A DNA stretch of 64,000 nucleotides, taken from assembly GCA_021904315.1 (NCBI GenBank), contig CM038922.1, positions 310,001 to 374,000 on the forward strand, in the 5' to 3' direction. The position numbers were made by a program, and so were the translations under genes. The notes below the pieces were generated by a model. The model was not told where the DNA came from and searched no databases. It saw nothing but the letters and a program-made list of their open reading frames with translations. Origin of the DNA: Sphagnum magellanicum. Taxonomy: Eukaryota > Streptophyta > Sphagnopsida > Sphagnales > Sphagnaceae. Numbering within the stretch: position 1 is the first letter of the stretch; every line of letters begins with the position of its first letter. Of this stretch, positions 35,661 through 49,183 are shown piece after piece.

Positions 35661-38600
35661 GAGGCCAAAATGTATCTAAATAGGGATATGGATGGAAGGC
35701 CATTCCTGGTTTATTTCCTTCCCATTCTTGGTGGGCAGAAAGCTACAATGTCAGACTCAGTAGAGGGATGGTCGCCGGGTAGAAGGATGGTGTGCAGTTG
35801 GCAACCTCGGAGCTTCCAGGGTGTCGATTCGCATGGACGACCGGACGGATGGACAAAGGGACAACAGGGACGGATGACGGGACGAGCGGATTCAGGGGAG
35901 ACTTCATTTCTCATCCCGACATCCTTTATTATATATAATGTACGTGCAAGTCTACTACAGAACGTATTCTTATATGTATTTGATTTTTAATGCCCTGTAT
36001 TTCGCTTGTAAAAACCAATTTCTGATAGTAAAAAGGCTGAAAATTTGAGAATTAAAAAGCTTAGAACCAACTTGGGCTTTGTGTTGCACACTAGTTTTTG
36101 AGGATATTTTTGGAATTTTTTTTCAAGTCCAAATGATATGGTACAATTATTTTTTTGAAAATTTACAAAGAAGCTAGAGGTGTCAATGAGGAAATCTAGA
36201 GGTTCCATTTGATTTGAGATGCTAAAGGAAGGTTATAAGTTTTGAAATTTGTTTTTTCCTACTTTACAAGTAGAAAACAAGGTAACAAGTAGGGTCAAAA
36301 TATTCTGCTTGCACCCACAACATAGTTGAAAAAGTAGACCTAGAATCTAATGAGACCATAATTGTTGCCATAGACAACACTTGCGTAGGGTGAAAGTAGA
36401 GCCCAATTTTGATGAGTGCAAAATTGCTATCATAGACAAAGAGTATAAGGAAAAAATCAACAAAAATCTCTATTATCGTTGGGTAGCTAAACATGTTTCA
36501 AAAGTGCCAAATAATTTAAACAAAACAAGATTTCACAAATTTTAGCATGTCCAAGTGAATCACAATTTGAGATTCAAACTCACAACCTACACAAAAGCCA
36601 TAGATGAAATTTTAGTTTGAGAGGATTTTGCTAATTTTTTTCATCTTATTTCAAAAACTTGGAAGACAAAATGGAATGCTCATGAAGCATGCCCTATCTT
36701 GACTAAGTTTCTATGAAATTGATTTGATTTGAAGAAGAGCAAAGGCATACCTCTTGTTGGGCCTCAATGTGAACCTCTAGTTTGGTGGAGGCTAAGACCA
36801 TAAAGATCAAACCAACCATGATGTAAAATGTGTTTCACAAGAGGAGTTGCTTGCTAGAGCAACCAACTATAGATAAGGAAAATGTCCCATCTCATGTTAC
36901 AATTCGCAAAGGCCAAAAGTTAATAGAACAATAAAAAATCCAACTAGTAATGCAGGAGGGAAGTGAACAACATAAACATTGGAAGAGGTTATAGATGCAG
37001 TCGAAAGAGGGGTCACATCATTGAAGAGGGCTAGTTGCTAGTAGAACATACCCCTAACATCCTTTATCTAACCACTTCCATGGCAAGACCAAATCTCTAA
37101 AAATTGAACCCTCCTGTGTGTTAATAGAAGCTAGTAAGGGCATGTGAACTTGTGTAAGACATTTTTTAGTCATTGTAATTTCATTCACAATGACTTCAAA
37201 TTAAAATGTATAGATGTTGTTTTAATCCTAGGCATCATGTTGCACAATTTGGAACCCATTTAAGATGTCTAGTGGCAAGGTAGTGTCATGAAAGTTATAG
37301 ACTTTGGTAAAGGTGTCACAAATATCTAATAAAGTTAGAAACTAGTCACAACATAATTGTAACAAAGTTTCAATACAATTGCAAAAAAAGTTGCATTAAA
37401 GTTAAAGTATAATGGAAAACATATGTAATATTTCATCCATTCATAAACAATGTCCATTGAATTAGTCAAATAGTTAATGTGATGTAACATGGTCCATCAT
37501 CTCAAAGTGGACTTTTCGACTACAGCTTAATTGTATTTCCGAAGGTCAGCCCCCATTGATGGTCAATGTTGTAGACTTACCAAATTAGTCAATAATTTGA
37601 TTTATTTGAGGTGACAAGCCATCCATGTAGAATTCTTGAAATGAGTATAATTATGTCATCAAAACAAAATCAATGACATCACATAGTCGAAAACCAATTT
37701 GTAAAAAAAACCATTCTCTCTTAGTGGTTAACAAATTGGGGAAGGGGGATTAGACCATTCAACTTCTTTTAGATTAATGGTTTTCATGCATACTAAGTAC
37801 ACATGATGAGATTCTAATGGTGGTTCAATGGAATTAGGTTTTAAGCAATTGTCATGACGGTCATATTTGGCATCACTTTTGTGAACCCCACTAACTATAT
37901 ATTTTTCCTCATCTTCATCAAAAGTAACCTTTAGAACTTGTAATTTATTATCATCTTCATTAGTGACCTCCAAATTCTACATAAGATGAACTTTTTAGTT
38001 TTTTGAATTTTCATGGGGATGTCACTTCATAATCATTTGCCCCCCAATTTTTTGGATTTATAAAACTTTAGCACAATTGCATCCATCTATCTAGTCATGA
38101 TTGTGTTGTTGGTAAGACTTGGGACCCCCCTCCATCTTATTGGCATATAACAAGCGTTTTTGAAAGCTTAGTGAATGTGTTTGATGAGCCAACTTCGATT
38201 TAGTTAAATCTATAATTTTGCATTAAGGGTCCAATCACATTAATAGGAACCACACTTACACCCTTAGACCTATGTTTTTACTTTTTAAAAATATATATTC
38301 TTGGAATATTTTCAATATTCCTTTTTTTCAAAAAATTAAATAATACTATGTTAAGGTTTATATTAAATATTTACAAAAATTATGTTATTTTCAAAAAATC
38401 AATTTTGTGTTTTGTGTGTGTTTGCTATTTAATATCACTTAAAACATTGGTTACATAACATTAAAGACATTTTTGTGTGTTTGATTCATTAGATTGATTC
38501 TAAATTCTTTTGAATATGTGTACTAATATAATGATAATAACATTGTATAAAAATAAGTCCATTTGTAGTTCTTTTTAATGATTTGAAAAAAGGGTGTTCT

Positions 38601-41029
38601 GCAACTAGCCTTGCTGTTCAATTTTTTAATTACAAAGGATAGTTGCAATTCATTGTATTTATATGCCATGAGTGTTAACAAACAAGTTGCATGAGTTGTA
38701 GAGTTGCAACTCACTATATATACAATGCAATTCATTGCGACTCAATTACAATTTATTCAAAACAACTCATTTTCAACTATTATTCAACTCCATTATAACT
38801 ACACCCATGATGTCATGATGATGTCATTAATTGCCATCCATTTATTAAAATGTGACACATGGTATTATGAAAAAAATTGGACATAAACAAATTCGAAATA
38901 TCGATTTTCATCATCCATTATGATTGTTAATGATGATTTGAGATTGTGACACATGGCACAACAAAAAAAATTACCACATTACATATTACTTATATTTTGG
39001 ATATATATAGCTAGATAGGTCGTACATAACCATAAATAAGTAGGTTGGTAGGTCTTAAAACTTACATACCTAGGACCTACCTACCTACCTACCCACATAG
39101 GTAGGTAGAAAAGTAGGACCTACTTACTTACCTAAATAGGTAAGTAAGAAAGCACAAGATTAAGTGCACTAAAAAATAATTATGAAATTTTGTTTTTTAT
39201 TTTATGTTTTGCCTTTGGGTTAAGTTTTTTTCAACTCATCCCAAAATGACACATGTAATTTAATGTGAGAACTTAAAAGAAAAAATATTCTTTATATAGT
39301 TTGTAGCATGGGATTTGAAAACAAAGCATATGGGTTAAATCTTAAATAGTTGTTCATTAGTTGCAATTGAATTGCAACTATAACACTTAAGCGTTCAAAA
39401 TAGGCTAGATCCAAAGGGAGGGCTCCTTTATTTTTGGTGTCTAAACAAATCTTGAACCCCTCTTGTTGGTGTGTTTAATGCATTAAAAATCATCAAAAAC
39501 ATAATAGAATTGAAAAAGTTATAGCCTTTCAAACTAGAAGGAATCAATAACTCAAGAAAAACAAACCACCAAATGTTACAAAGGCCGGTTCCCAAACACC
39601 CAAAAAATTCCTTGTATGTTGTTTTATTTTTATTAGAGTTCCAAAATGATTTGTAGAACTTTAGGTGGTGCTTTTATAGCACTCTAAATTGTATAAAATG
39701 AATAAGAAATAAGAAAGTTATGAGGTTTGAAAATAGGAGGGGTCCAAAGGAAAAAAAAACGTGTTTTGTAAGTTGGAAAGGTTATTTATTTTCTTTTTGA
39801 TTTTTGATTACTCATTTTCCTTTCCATTTCAAAAATGATTTGTGAACTTGAGGTAGCGTTCCCATAACATTTTAAATCACTTAAAATAAAACACATATGA
39901 TGAAAATATAAATAATCAACGAATATGTGTCCTTATTAAATTATAAGTAATTGTATTATAGTTATAACATAGTTGAATAATAATACTTTAGTAATGGTGC
40001 ACCGGTGACCATACTAATCGTATCAATGAGAATCATAATAAAAAATAAATGCAAATGTATTCCATAATGGGTGGTGGAGATGTGGACACATGGCATGATT
40101 GCATGTATGTACATTATATGTTAGTTACAACATGGTTATTATTGTAGTGACACATTTATAACAAATTTAAAGTAATTGCCACATGTAACTACAATGCAAC
40201 TCTTGAAAAAATCAAACATGGTTGATTACATATGTATGTACAATGTGTATAAATTATCATATAAAAGACCCATTTTCAACTCAGTTGCAATTATAATACA
40301 ACTAATTCTTTTTTGATGTGGCAATTTATTTATTAATACACCGTATTTTTAAAGGGATAGTTACACAATACTTGTAATACCCAAGGGATAGTTGCGTAAT
40401 AATTGTATACAATTTTATTTTTTAGTTTTAATTGTAGGATAATGTGGTTTCAACAGAGGTCACTTTTCATAGTGAATACAAAAAATTGAACAATGTTTAC
40501 GATTGTTAATAGTATGTGTTAATGTGATTACACCCTTAGATGATTGCCACATAATTAATGTATAAATGTACAAATTATTAGTGGAAATTTGAAAATACAT
40601 TATCCATTGATGACTATAAATTACAACTAAACAATTTTAGTCTACATGAATTTGTAATTCTATATTGGATGATTACCATGTAATCAATGTACATATGTAA
40701 AACTTGTTAATGGATATAAAATTTCAAAATATTTTAATTTTGGAAACCCTAAACCACAATGAACCAACTTTAATCCACATGAATCCATAATTCTCCATTG
40801 AATGACTACCACATAAGAACCAAACATAGATGTGTGGTTTGTAATGGAAATACAAAACCATATTGTTCATGAAGGACCCAAATTGCAAATGATTGTCAAG
40901 TCATAATAAATGTAGGACTAAAATAACAATGTTAAAGGACCATGTATACACAATTGAGGAGTATCCATATTGAAAAATCGATAGTGATGTATCAATATAA
41001 TAATTATAATACCTATGAACTAAAAGGAT
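35661..41029. other. Gene-free AT-rich tract
   Basis: Nothing coding is recognised. 35661-35960 is GC-richer (GACGGA/GGGACG motifs) and ends in a TTATATATAATG run. An 81-codon minus-strand frame at 37728-37973 (MEVTNEDDNKLQVLKV start) has a soluble, acidic composition unlike its surroundings, but I recognise no family. A GAGTTGCAACTC perfect palindrome lies at about 38701-38712. Confidence 0.6.
39009..39152. repeat. TAGGTAGG/CCTACCTA inverted-repeat patch
   Basis: Runs of (TACC)n and (GGTA)n in opposing orientation, including GGACCTACCTACCTACCTAC against GGTAGGTAGAAAAGTAGGACC, can form several alternative stems. Similar motifs lie at 13404-13466 and 3198-3215. Confidence 0.7.
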
Positions 41030-41770
41030 TTAGGTCCTAATAATCAAAAGTCACATCCATATCATTAAAGGACCCCATGGCATTACAAGGACTCCTTCTA
41101 AAAACTTAGGAATCATCTCCACATCATAAAAGGACTATAGACAATGGTTGGGACTCAAACTTAGAAATTTGGAGTCATCTCCATGTTGAGCATAAAAGGA
41201 TTACTACAAACAATGATCAGGACTTAACTCAAGAATCGATAACCATGACACAAAAGGATTGTAGACAATGGTTTGAATTTCAACTCAAAAATCATGAGTC
41301 ATCTCCATGTCATAAAAGGATTGTAGACAGTGGTTTGAATTTCAACTCAAAAATCATGAATCATCTCCACATGTCATTAAAAAATATAAATAATGGTCAA
41401 GACTTAAATTTAAAAATCATGAACCATTTCCATGACATAAAAGGGCTACATACTATAGTTAGGATGCAAACTAAAAAACCAAGAATGATTTGCTTGCCGT
41501 AAAAGGATCACATATAATGGTAAGGACTTGAACTAAAAAATGAGGAATCATTTTGAAAACATAAAAAGACTAAAAACTATGCTAAGGACTCAAACTCAAA
41601 AAACCAAGGGTGATGTGCATTGTTAAAGGACTACATATAAATTTGAGGATTGTGACTCAAAAAGGAAAATGATATCCATACCATCAAAGGGTTCAAGCTC
41701 AAAAATAAAGAGTGACATATGTAACTTAGAGGACTACATACAATTACAAGTGTAAATTCAAAGGAAACAA
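41030..41770. repeat. Diverged minisatellite, about 60-70 bp per unit
   Basis: About ten units built around CATAAAAGGA followed by TACA.ACAATGGT..GACT and CAAACT.AAAAATC..GAATCAT.TCCAT. Neighbouring units at 41250-41370 are almost identical and the outer ones are diverged, as expected of an ageing tandem array. Confidence 0.8.
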
Positions 41771-42627
41771 AGTCCTTTGCAAGGATCCTCTTCTTTGTTC
41801 TCCTACTACAACTTGAAGATTCTACGACAAAATGTCACTTAAATCAAGAATGATTAATAAGGAAGCAATTTGGGTTTTCATAGGAGATTACCATCTTGTG
41901 GTATTGTCAAAAATACATATGTGAACATTATAGGATTGGAAAATTGAATCATGAAAGTGCATAACAAACACATGAATGAATACAAAAGCTCTTATTAGAT
42001 ACGCTCAAGGCAAAGTTTTGAAATATGTCTTATTGTGAAAGGAGATTAGATTTTTCTTGATCTACTAGGTTCAATTGAACAATTGTTGTAATTTGATCAC
42101 TAGATAGAAGACTTAAACCCATGCTCACCCACCAATTAAGATGAAGGATTGGTTCATGACAAAATTCCATTGATCAACATATTGAACTTTGGAGCTGAGA
42201 AAATAAACAAAATGGTTACAATTGTGCACATAGGTGCAACTAGGATGTCATTTGTGTGAAACCACTCCCAACATAATGGGCAAGCTTTGACTAAAATGAA
42301 GCTCCTTTGGTCCTTAGTTTGTTCACCAAGATGCACAATGGGTAAAGGAAATGTGAAATTTCAAAACCTTAATTGCATATGGCCCAATTAATTTTGCAAG
42401 CACTACACATAAGTTGAACAACAATATTTTTTTATGAAAAAACCTTAGTAATGTTATAATCAACATAATCAATTTGTAACATAGTTAATTCCACCTTATA
42501 AAAAATTATTAATTCCACCTTTTTTAGGTCATATAATTGTTCAACCTTAAGAAAAAATAATTGTTGAAGTTATTTGGTCTCCTTGCACAATTAACTACCA
42601 CATTGAAACCTTGAATATATATTTTTG
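41771..42627. other. AT-rich intergenic DNA, nothing recognised
   Basis: No repeat boundary or plausible coding sequence was identified before the start of copy C. Confidence 0.5.
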
Positions 42628-43440
42628 GGTAAAAACACACTATGCCCCCCCAGAAATTATAATCATAAATACTGCGTTTTTACATTTGGTTTTTTAATGT
42701 AAATATAAACATCACATTGTGGATTATTTTTGTTTGTTTGAAGTATATTGGATTAGATTTAGACCTAAGAAAATCATTTAAAAATAAATTTTTAACAAAC
42801 ATTGGTGAACTTCAACATATGAAGTATATTTGTGACAAAATAATACTTGTCACAAAATATGAAAAATTGCATACATACTTCAAAACTAGGGTTGTGGGTG
42901 GAATTTTTTGGTGAATTTGATGGTGGTCATTATTATTGATATACATCAATTGAATCTAAGGCCATTTGGAAGTTAATTTGGTTGAAAATTCATTAAATAT
43001 ATATTTCATTTTTTTAATCTAAAGGCAAAATATTTTATGTATTTAAAAAAAAACCAATACCAAATGAAAGATAAAAAGATTTTATAGTTGGGCATTGCAT
43101 TATTTTTTCAAATTTTCTTTTGTTTAGTAATGTCTTATGAACCACAAACATGAGGCCTTATGGCCAACAAAAAACTACACATTCTATATGTTATGTACAT
43201 TGATTTTATTCAATCTTCTTCATCTAATTGTTGGATCTAAATTAATTTTGATTTAAAGTGAAATTTGAGTTCCAAAATGTTGTTGTGCACATTCTAGGGT
43301 TTTTTTTGTTGATGTATAAGATTGTCAAATGATGCCATCAAAATTTAAACTTATTATGTACGATGATACTAGTTATACATCACCTTTTTTGATGAAAATT
43401 GGTTCATTCGTAGTGTGCTTTCACCCTTTCTAATTTGGGT
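42628..43440. repeat. 3.9-kb family repeat, truncated diverged copy C
   Basis: Starts GGGTAAAAACACACTATGCC, paralleling GGGCATAAGCACACTAAGCC at 43734 in copy B. It follows B through GTATATTTGTGACAAAATA and TTGATATACAT, then AB-type sequence from TTTATAGTTGGGCATTG to GTGTGCTTTCACCCTTT. It is much more diverged than A is from B and stops after about 0.8 kb. C and B are in tandem. Confidence 0.8.
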
Positions 43441-43772
43441 TCTACAACCTTAAAGACTTAATAGTACCCTCCATTTTCACAAAAACTTTATCGTTCTTTA
43501 TTTTAGCACATGCCAAATCAATTTGATGGGCTTGAACCATCCTTTGATATTTCTCCTTTGTAGTCACTAAACCAAGCAATGGCCAACTCATGGGCACACC
43601 TTTCTTTATGCCACAATACCCCAAAAAGTTTGTGTGCAAGTTCATTGTTGGTGATTTTTTCATTTGTGGCGAAATTTTTGAAGTACAACTCTTTAGTTTT
43701 CATCCTCGCCTCAAATAAAAGCTCAAGGCTATTGGGCATAAGCACACTAAGCCCCCCAAAACTTGTAATCAC
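43441..43772 (-). other. Two overlapping open frames, unidentified protein fragment
   Basis: Between copies C and B the minus strand carries two long overlapping frames. One (43772-43518) includes TKELYFKNFATNEKITNNEL and LAHKLFGVLWHKERCAHEL. The other (43663-43442) continues as QIDLACAKIKNDKVFVKMEG. A single frameshift would join them into about 100 residues of charged, globular-looking sequence. I recognise no family; it may be a relic of a transposon ORF. Confidence 0.35.
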
Positions 43773-46700
43773 AAGTATAATATTTTTGCAATTATTTCTT
43801 TTTGTAATCCATGGACATCACATCTTGGATTTTTTTGCTTGTTTTAAATATAATTGATTAATTTGAAACTTAATCTAATCAGTTTCTTAAAGATCCAACA
43901 AAAAATGATTTTTTTTAATGTTTGGAGTATATTTGTGACAAAATAGTACTTGTCATAGACTTAGAAAAAAATGCATACATATTTCAAAACCAAGGTTGTG
44001 AGTGGAATTCTTGGGTGAATTTTTTTTATGGTGTATGATATTGATATACATGAATTAAAATTTTGACCGTTTAAAGATTTAAAGTTTTTGGATGAAATTT
44101 CATTAAAAAAAAAGTGTGTTTCTTGCATTTTTAACAATAAATGCATAATAATATATATATTAAAGAAAAAAACCACTACCATATAAAAAAGGAGGATATT
44201 CTATAGATGGGCATGGTATTGTTTTTTCAATTTTCTTTTGTTCGGTAATGTTTCATGAATCACAAACATGAGGCCCTATGGCCGTTGAAAAATTGTAAAT
44301 TATATACTGTATGTACAGGAATTTCATCCAATTCCCTTCATCTAACTAGTGGATCAAGATTAATTTAGACTCAAAGTGAACTTTTAGTTCCAAGATGTTA
44401 TGCAAATTTTTCAAGTTTTTTGCTTGTGTTTATGATAGCCAAATAATACCATTAAGATTTTAACTTATTTTGTATTATAATACTTGCTATACATCATTTT
44501 TTTGGGTGAAAAGTGGTTCAACCTTAGTGTGCTTTCACCCTATTGGGTATTTGCAAGCTAGAGTGGATAACTTTTGCTGGGAAAGTCCATATTTTTTAGC
44601 ACCTTTATGATTGTAATTTGTCCCATGTCAAATTGTTATTAAATTTTATGAAAAAAGGACTCATGTATGTGATTGTGATTTAATCTAATGTGATAGAATC
44701 TTGAAATTATTTGAAGTTTAATTTTCTACACCAAATGGGGGGCTATTCATTGCATACTAGTTACAATGCGATAGTACATAAAGGACGTGTAAATGGACTC
44801 ACCATATGTTGAACTTATAATGAAAGAAATCAATTTTTTTCCAAAACTCAAAAATGTGGGTAGCAATTTAAAATGGGTGTTTGCAAATCATTTGAAAGTC
44901 ACATAAAAGTTTTATGGATTTTTTCATAGGCCAAATATTGATGAAAATGGTAAAGTCCATCAACATTACATTTGTATGAATTACTATATATTTTTTCACA
45001 AACATTATAGCCTACTAGGTATTACATGGTCATGTGTTATTTTCGTAAAAAAAAGATGAACAATTTTACAAGTTTATAACTTCACAATTTTTAGCTTGTA
45101 AAAAATACACTATGAAGCACACTTTTAAGGACTCAAAAAATTGGTCAAAAGTGATCCACTATAGTTTGCAAATACCGTATTTGATATGTAACCATTGGCC
45201 TTATTGTGGCCAAACACAACCGTAACCTCTTCAAGAATGACATGGCCCTCCTTGACCAATTTCATCGGATCAATTCCAAATGTAGGCAATTTCATGGTTG
45301 GATTCTTATAATTCAAATCAAAACTACCATCATCTACTTCCTATGGATCCTTATTTTGAATGTCCCTCAAGATTTGAAGGATTCTGAAGCCATGTCACCC
45401 ATACAAACTTTACAAAAATAAATTGCAAGACTACCAATAACTTGATTAAGTGAATTCAAACATTATAAGGCATTGACCCATGACATTGTAAAACCATAAA
45501 CCACAAATTTGCAACAAATTTAATCAAATTCTCTACCACAAAATACATGGAAAATTTAAAAGGCCCTAAACCAAGCTGAAACTTTACTTGAATGTGACCA
45601 ACATCATAAATCATAACCAACAAATGCAATTGAACTCCACAGATTGAAACTACAAAATGTAATAAAATTATTTGAAACTCACATGAATGTTTTTAGACTC
45701 ATGAAATTCAATGGGTGTTGGAAAAAATACATAAGCCATGATTACACATGCCTTCAACCACCCAAAAAACTAGTGGGTTTCCTTCAACCAAAAAAATAGA
45801 CAACTTATCTTTGTAAGCAAAAATTTGAGTCATGAACAAAGTGTGCAAAAGGATATTGACATATGTCATGACCATAAATGTATGCACATACATTCATCAA
45901 ACACAACATTTTAAGGAAATAGGAAGGTATGAGATAAGTGAAGTTAAATTGAAGCATAATTCTTTCCTTGTATTTTAATCACAAAAGACACCTTTGAGTT
46001 ACTAGGACTTGGAGTCCAAGAATTGCAAGGAACCAAAAGGTCTATACCTAAATAAACTTGTTAATTCTACTAGGGCGAAGTTTTGGAAAAAGGAAAGATT
46101 GATAGGTGTTAGACACATTACCAAATTGAATAGTTATGGCCTACAAAATGTCAAAGCTTAAAGTTCTCCGTGTTAGAATAAGGCCCTCCGTATATCCCTT
46201 CACATTGATTTTTAGTGAAACACAAGGACTTATCACTTTGTTGCCTTGAGGGTTACTTGTAACAAAATCTAATCAGCACAAAACATTTTGGGGAGTATGG
46301 CAATGAAGGATACCACTTTGGGTTGGTGGAAAAATCTTGCCAATGCTCCTAATAGCTCACACTTGAACTATCTAATTGTTGAAGCCTCTCAAACCTTTTA
46401 ATGGTCCAATCAAACTCAAATCTCATACATTTTGCAAACTTTTATTTGTACTGCCTAGGTAAATTCATCATAAATGCACATAATTCACATATGTTGCAAT
46501 GTAATGAAACTACAAGATGGAAGGAATTGACATAGGAACAAACACAAGGACAACAACAATACCAAGTTTAGTTATGGGGGAACAAATGGAGGCAAAATAG
46601 GAAAGTGAGTTGACCAAAAACTTGCACCAACTTGGAAGTAGATTACAACAAAGACAAAATGAGGTAAAACATTCATGAATTGATTCTACTCCACATGTGC

Positions 46701-48124
46701 GTGTGGTCCAATTCGTTGGCCCCTTATTTAAATCAACAATCCAAAATAATCAAACAAAGGAATCTCTTAAACCGACATGGGGCTTAAGACTAAGTCCTTT
46801 TCATCTTGGTTGGTACACCTTAATGAGTTTGCCCCATTTTTAGTAGTGGCAACAACCACCAAAGTTTTAACAACTTTCTTGAATTTTTGCCATATGTGTT
46901 TTTAATAAATTGTTTTTGGCCACATACACCATAAACTAAAAATGAAAAAAAAACTACTTCCTAGTCTTCATTTTTGAAGAATGCAAGTACCATGACATCA
47001 TCATGAGGACCTTGACTTTTGTGTTTTAGGTTGTACATATTAGTATTTGTGATATTCGATAGTACCTAATATTATCTTTGCTTGTCAATTTTTAATCTCT
47101 TTAAGCTTTCAAACTAGGATTTTTTTTTCAATTTCTTGATGGAGCCAATGTGATGAACATCCCTATAAAAATTCCAATTTAATCAGTGACATTATTTCAA
47201 GGAATTCATAAAACTGTAGCCAATAGACATAAATGTGGCGACACCCTGCTTTGGAAAATTGTTTTATGTTGCATGTCAGGTGATTTTTTTTCAAAAAAAG
47301 GTAGTTTGCAACAAAATATTCCATTTTCAGAAAATTGTGTCACTTCTTGGCAATTTTTAGCTAAAAAACAAAAGTCTCAAACCAAGTTGTTAAAAAAAAT
47401 GGAAAGTATTGTAATACGTACTTTACCACTACGAGAATCTCAAGAAGATAGTAATGGTGATAATGAAATGTATTACAACTATTTTTTTGGATTTTTTTTT
47501 CCTCTACCACTTCCCATAACAATGCAAGTAATCCATTTGAATGTATGGAAAAGTACAACTATTTTTCAGATTTAAGTTTTGCTTGAATTGTTGTTTCTTG
47601 CCACTAGCCTTGACAAGGCAAGTAACCCATTTGAATGTATGGAAAAATATTACATCTATTTTTCAGAATATGTTTTTGATTTTTTTTTCCACCCCTAGCC
47701 ACAACAAGGAAAGTAACCCATTTGAATCTATGGACAAGTACCACAAATTTTTTTCAGATTAAAATTTTTCTTGAATTTTTTTCCCTATTATTAACCATGA
47801 TGAGCAAGCAACCCATTTGAAGGAATGGAAAAGTATTACAACTATTTTTCAGATTTAATTTTTCTTGAATTATTTTTTCTTACCACTAGGCATGACAAGG
47901 CAAGTAACTCATTTGAATGTATGGAAAAAGTACTACAATTTTTCAGATTTACATTTCTTCTTGATTTTTTTTTTCAAACCACTAGCCACGTTAAGGCTAG
48001 TAACCCATTTTAATGTGTGGAGGAGTGGCATATTGGTGCACAAAGTGTAGGTGAGCAACCCTACTTGGAAAAACTCTAGTAAGGTACATATGCATCATAA
48101 ACCGATGAATTTTGGAATCTTTGG
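43734..48124. repeat. 3.9-kb family repeat, copy B (4.4 kb, with extra 5' segment)
   Basis: From 44187 to 48124 it is nearly identical to copy A (13917-17866). Its 5' 450 bases (43734-44187) are shared only with diverged copy C, so copy A looks 5'-truncated relative to B. Frames conserved with A are 47186-47575 (plus, MTLFQGIHKT start) and 45125-45316 (minus). The internal minisatellite lies at 47475-48025. No transposase domain or terminal repeat was recognised. Confidence 0.85.
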
Positions 48125-48699
48125 AAAAACTATTATTATTTTCACACTTCAAATCCCATAGAAGTTAGGTGATTCACATATTTAACTTTTGGTACATGCA
48201 AGTTTTAATTTCACATCTTTTTTTGTCATGAACAATTTTCATGGTTATTTAGTTAATGGAGTTTTTATTATTATCATTTGATGAGTATTGATGGGTGCAA
48301 AAAGCATCCTTAATTAGTAGGGCATCTCAACCTCGCTTGTGAATGCTTGATAACTAACATTTTTCATTTTCAATTGAATAAAAATTGTTCATCACATAAT
48401 GGCTCTCTCTAGCCTTTATGTCATGTGTGAAAATTTGGATTTTTTTTGAAAAAAAACACCAAAACTTGCAAATTTGCTAAAAAACTTGCCAGATTTCTAT
48501 ACATTATTAAAGTAGGTTGTTAGCTATATCAAAAATTGAAAAAAAAAAAAAAAAAAACCCTAGTTCTATGGCTCTACCCCTTATGGGAAGTTCAAAGTTC
48601 AAACTGGCAATAATTAAAATTCAATATCTTCCATGAAGTTCCCAAAAATATGAACTAGTTAATAATTCTAGAAATAAGAGGATGGAGAAATTTGAGCGA
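48125..48699. other. AT-rich intergenic DNA with a poly(A) run
   Basis: No gene is seen. An uninterrupted run of about 19 A at 48539-48557 is followed by CCCTAGTTCTATGG. It could be an old retroposon tail, but no body was recognised upstream. Confidence 0.5.
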
Positions 48700-49183
48700 A
48701 GAGAAAATTTGAAGAATTGGTATATGGGAGATTTTGCATAATCATTCGCAATTATTCTTAGACATAATAATTTCATTTCCAAGCTTAACTACCTAGCTCA
48801 CTCTTTTCTCCTACCAACTAACATGTGTTATTTCATGTTCATGATATTTATATTAATTCAAATTAAATTTGATATTGACATGAATAATGATGAACTATTA
48901 AAAACCATATGGGAACATAAGAGAGAAAAAATTGATTGTCATGGGTAGCATTTAGCAATATGAAGCTCAAGTTAATATATATGGGTGATTTTTCAAAATC
49001 TTATCATATTGTTTTCCTTGAACAATTCCAAAAACAATTCATACCTACCTCATTTTTCAAGCCTAATTATATATTGAGCACTCCTTTTTTAATACTTATC
49101 TCACTCCTTAACCCTTACCCACCAACATGGATATGAAAAGACAAATTAACATGTGTCTTTTCATGTCCATGATATTTATATTA

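Noticed and set aside
35880..35960. TTATATATAATG run as the Helitron 5' end
   Set aside because: It is AT-rich like many Helitron starts but lacks the TC terminus after host A and does not match the 5' end of the partner Helitron.
13917..48124. The two 3.9-kb repeats as LTRs of one giant element
   Set aside because: No TG/CA ends or matching target duplications are seen, copy B extends further 5' than A, and the 30 kb between holds ordinary genes and unrelated transposons.
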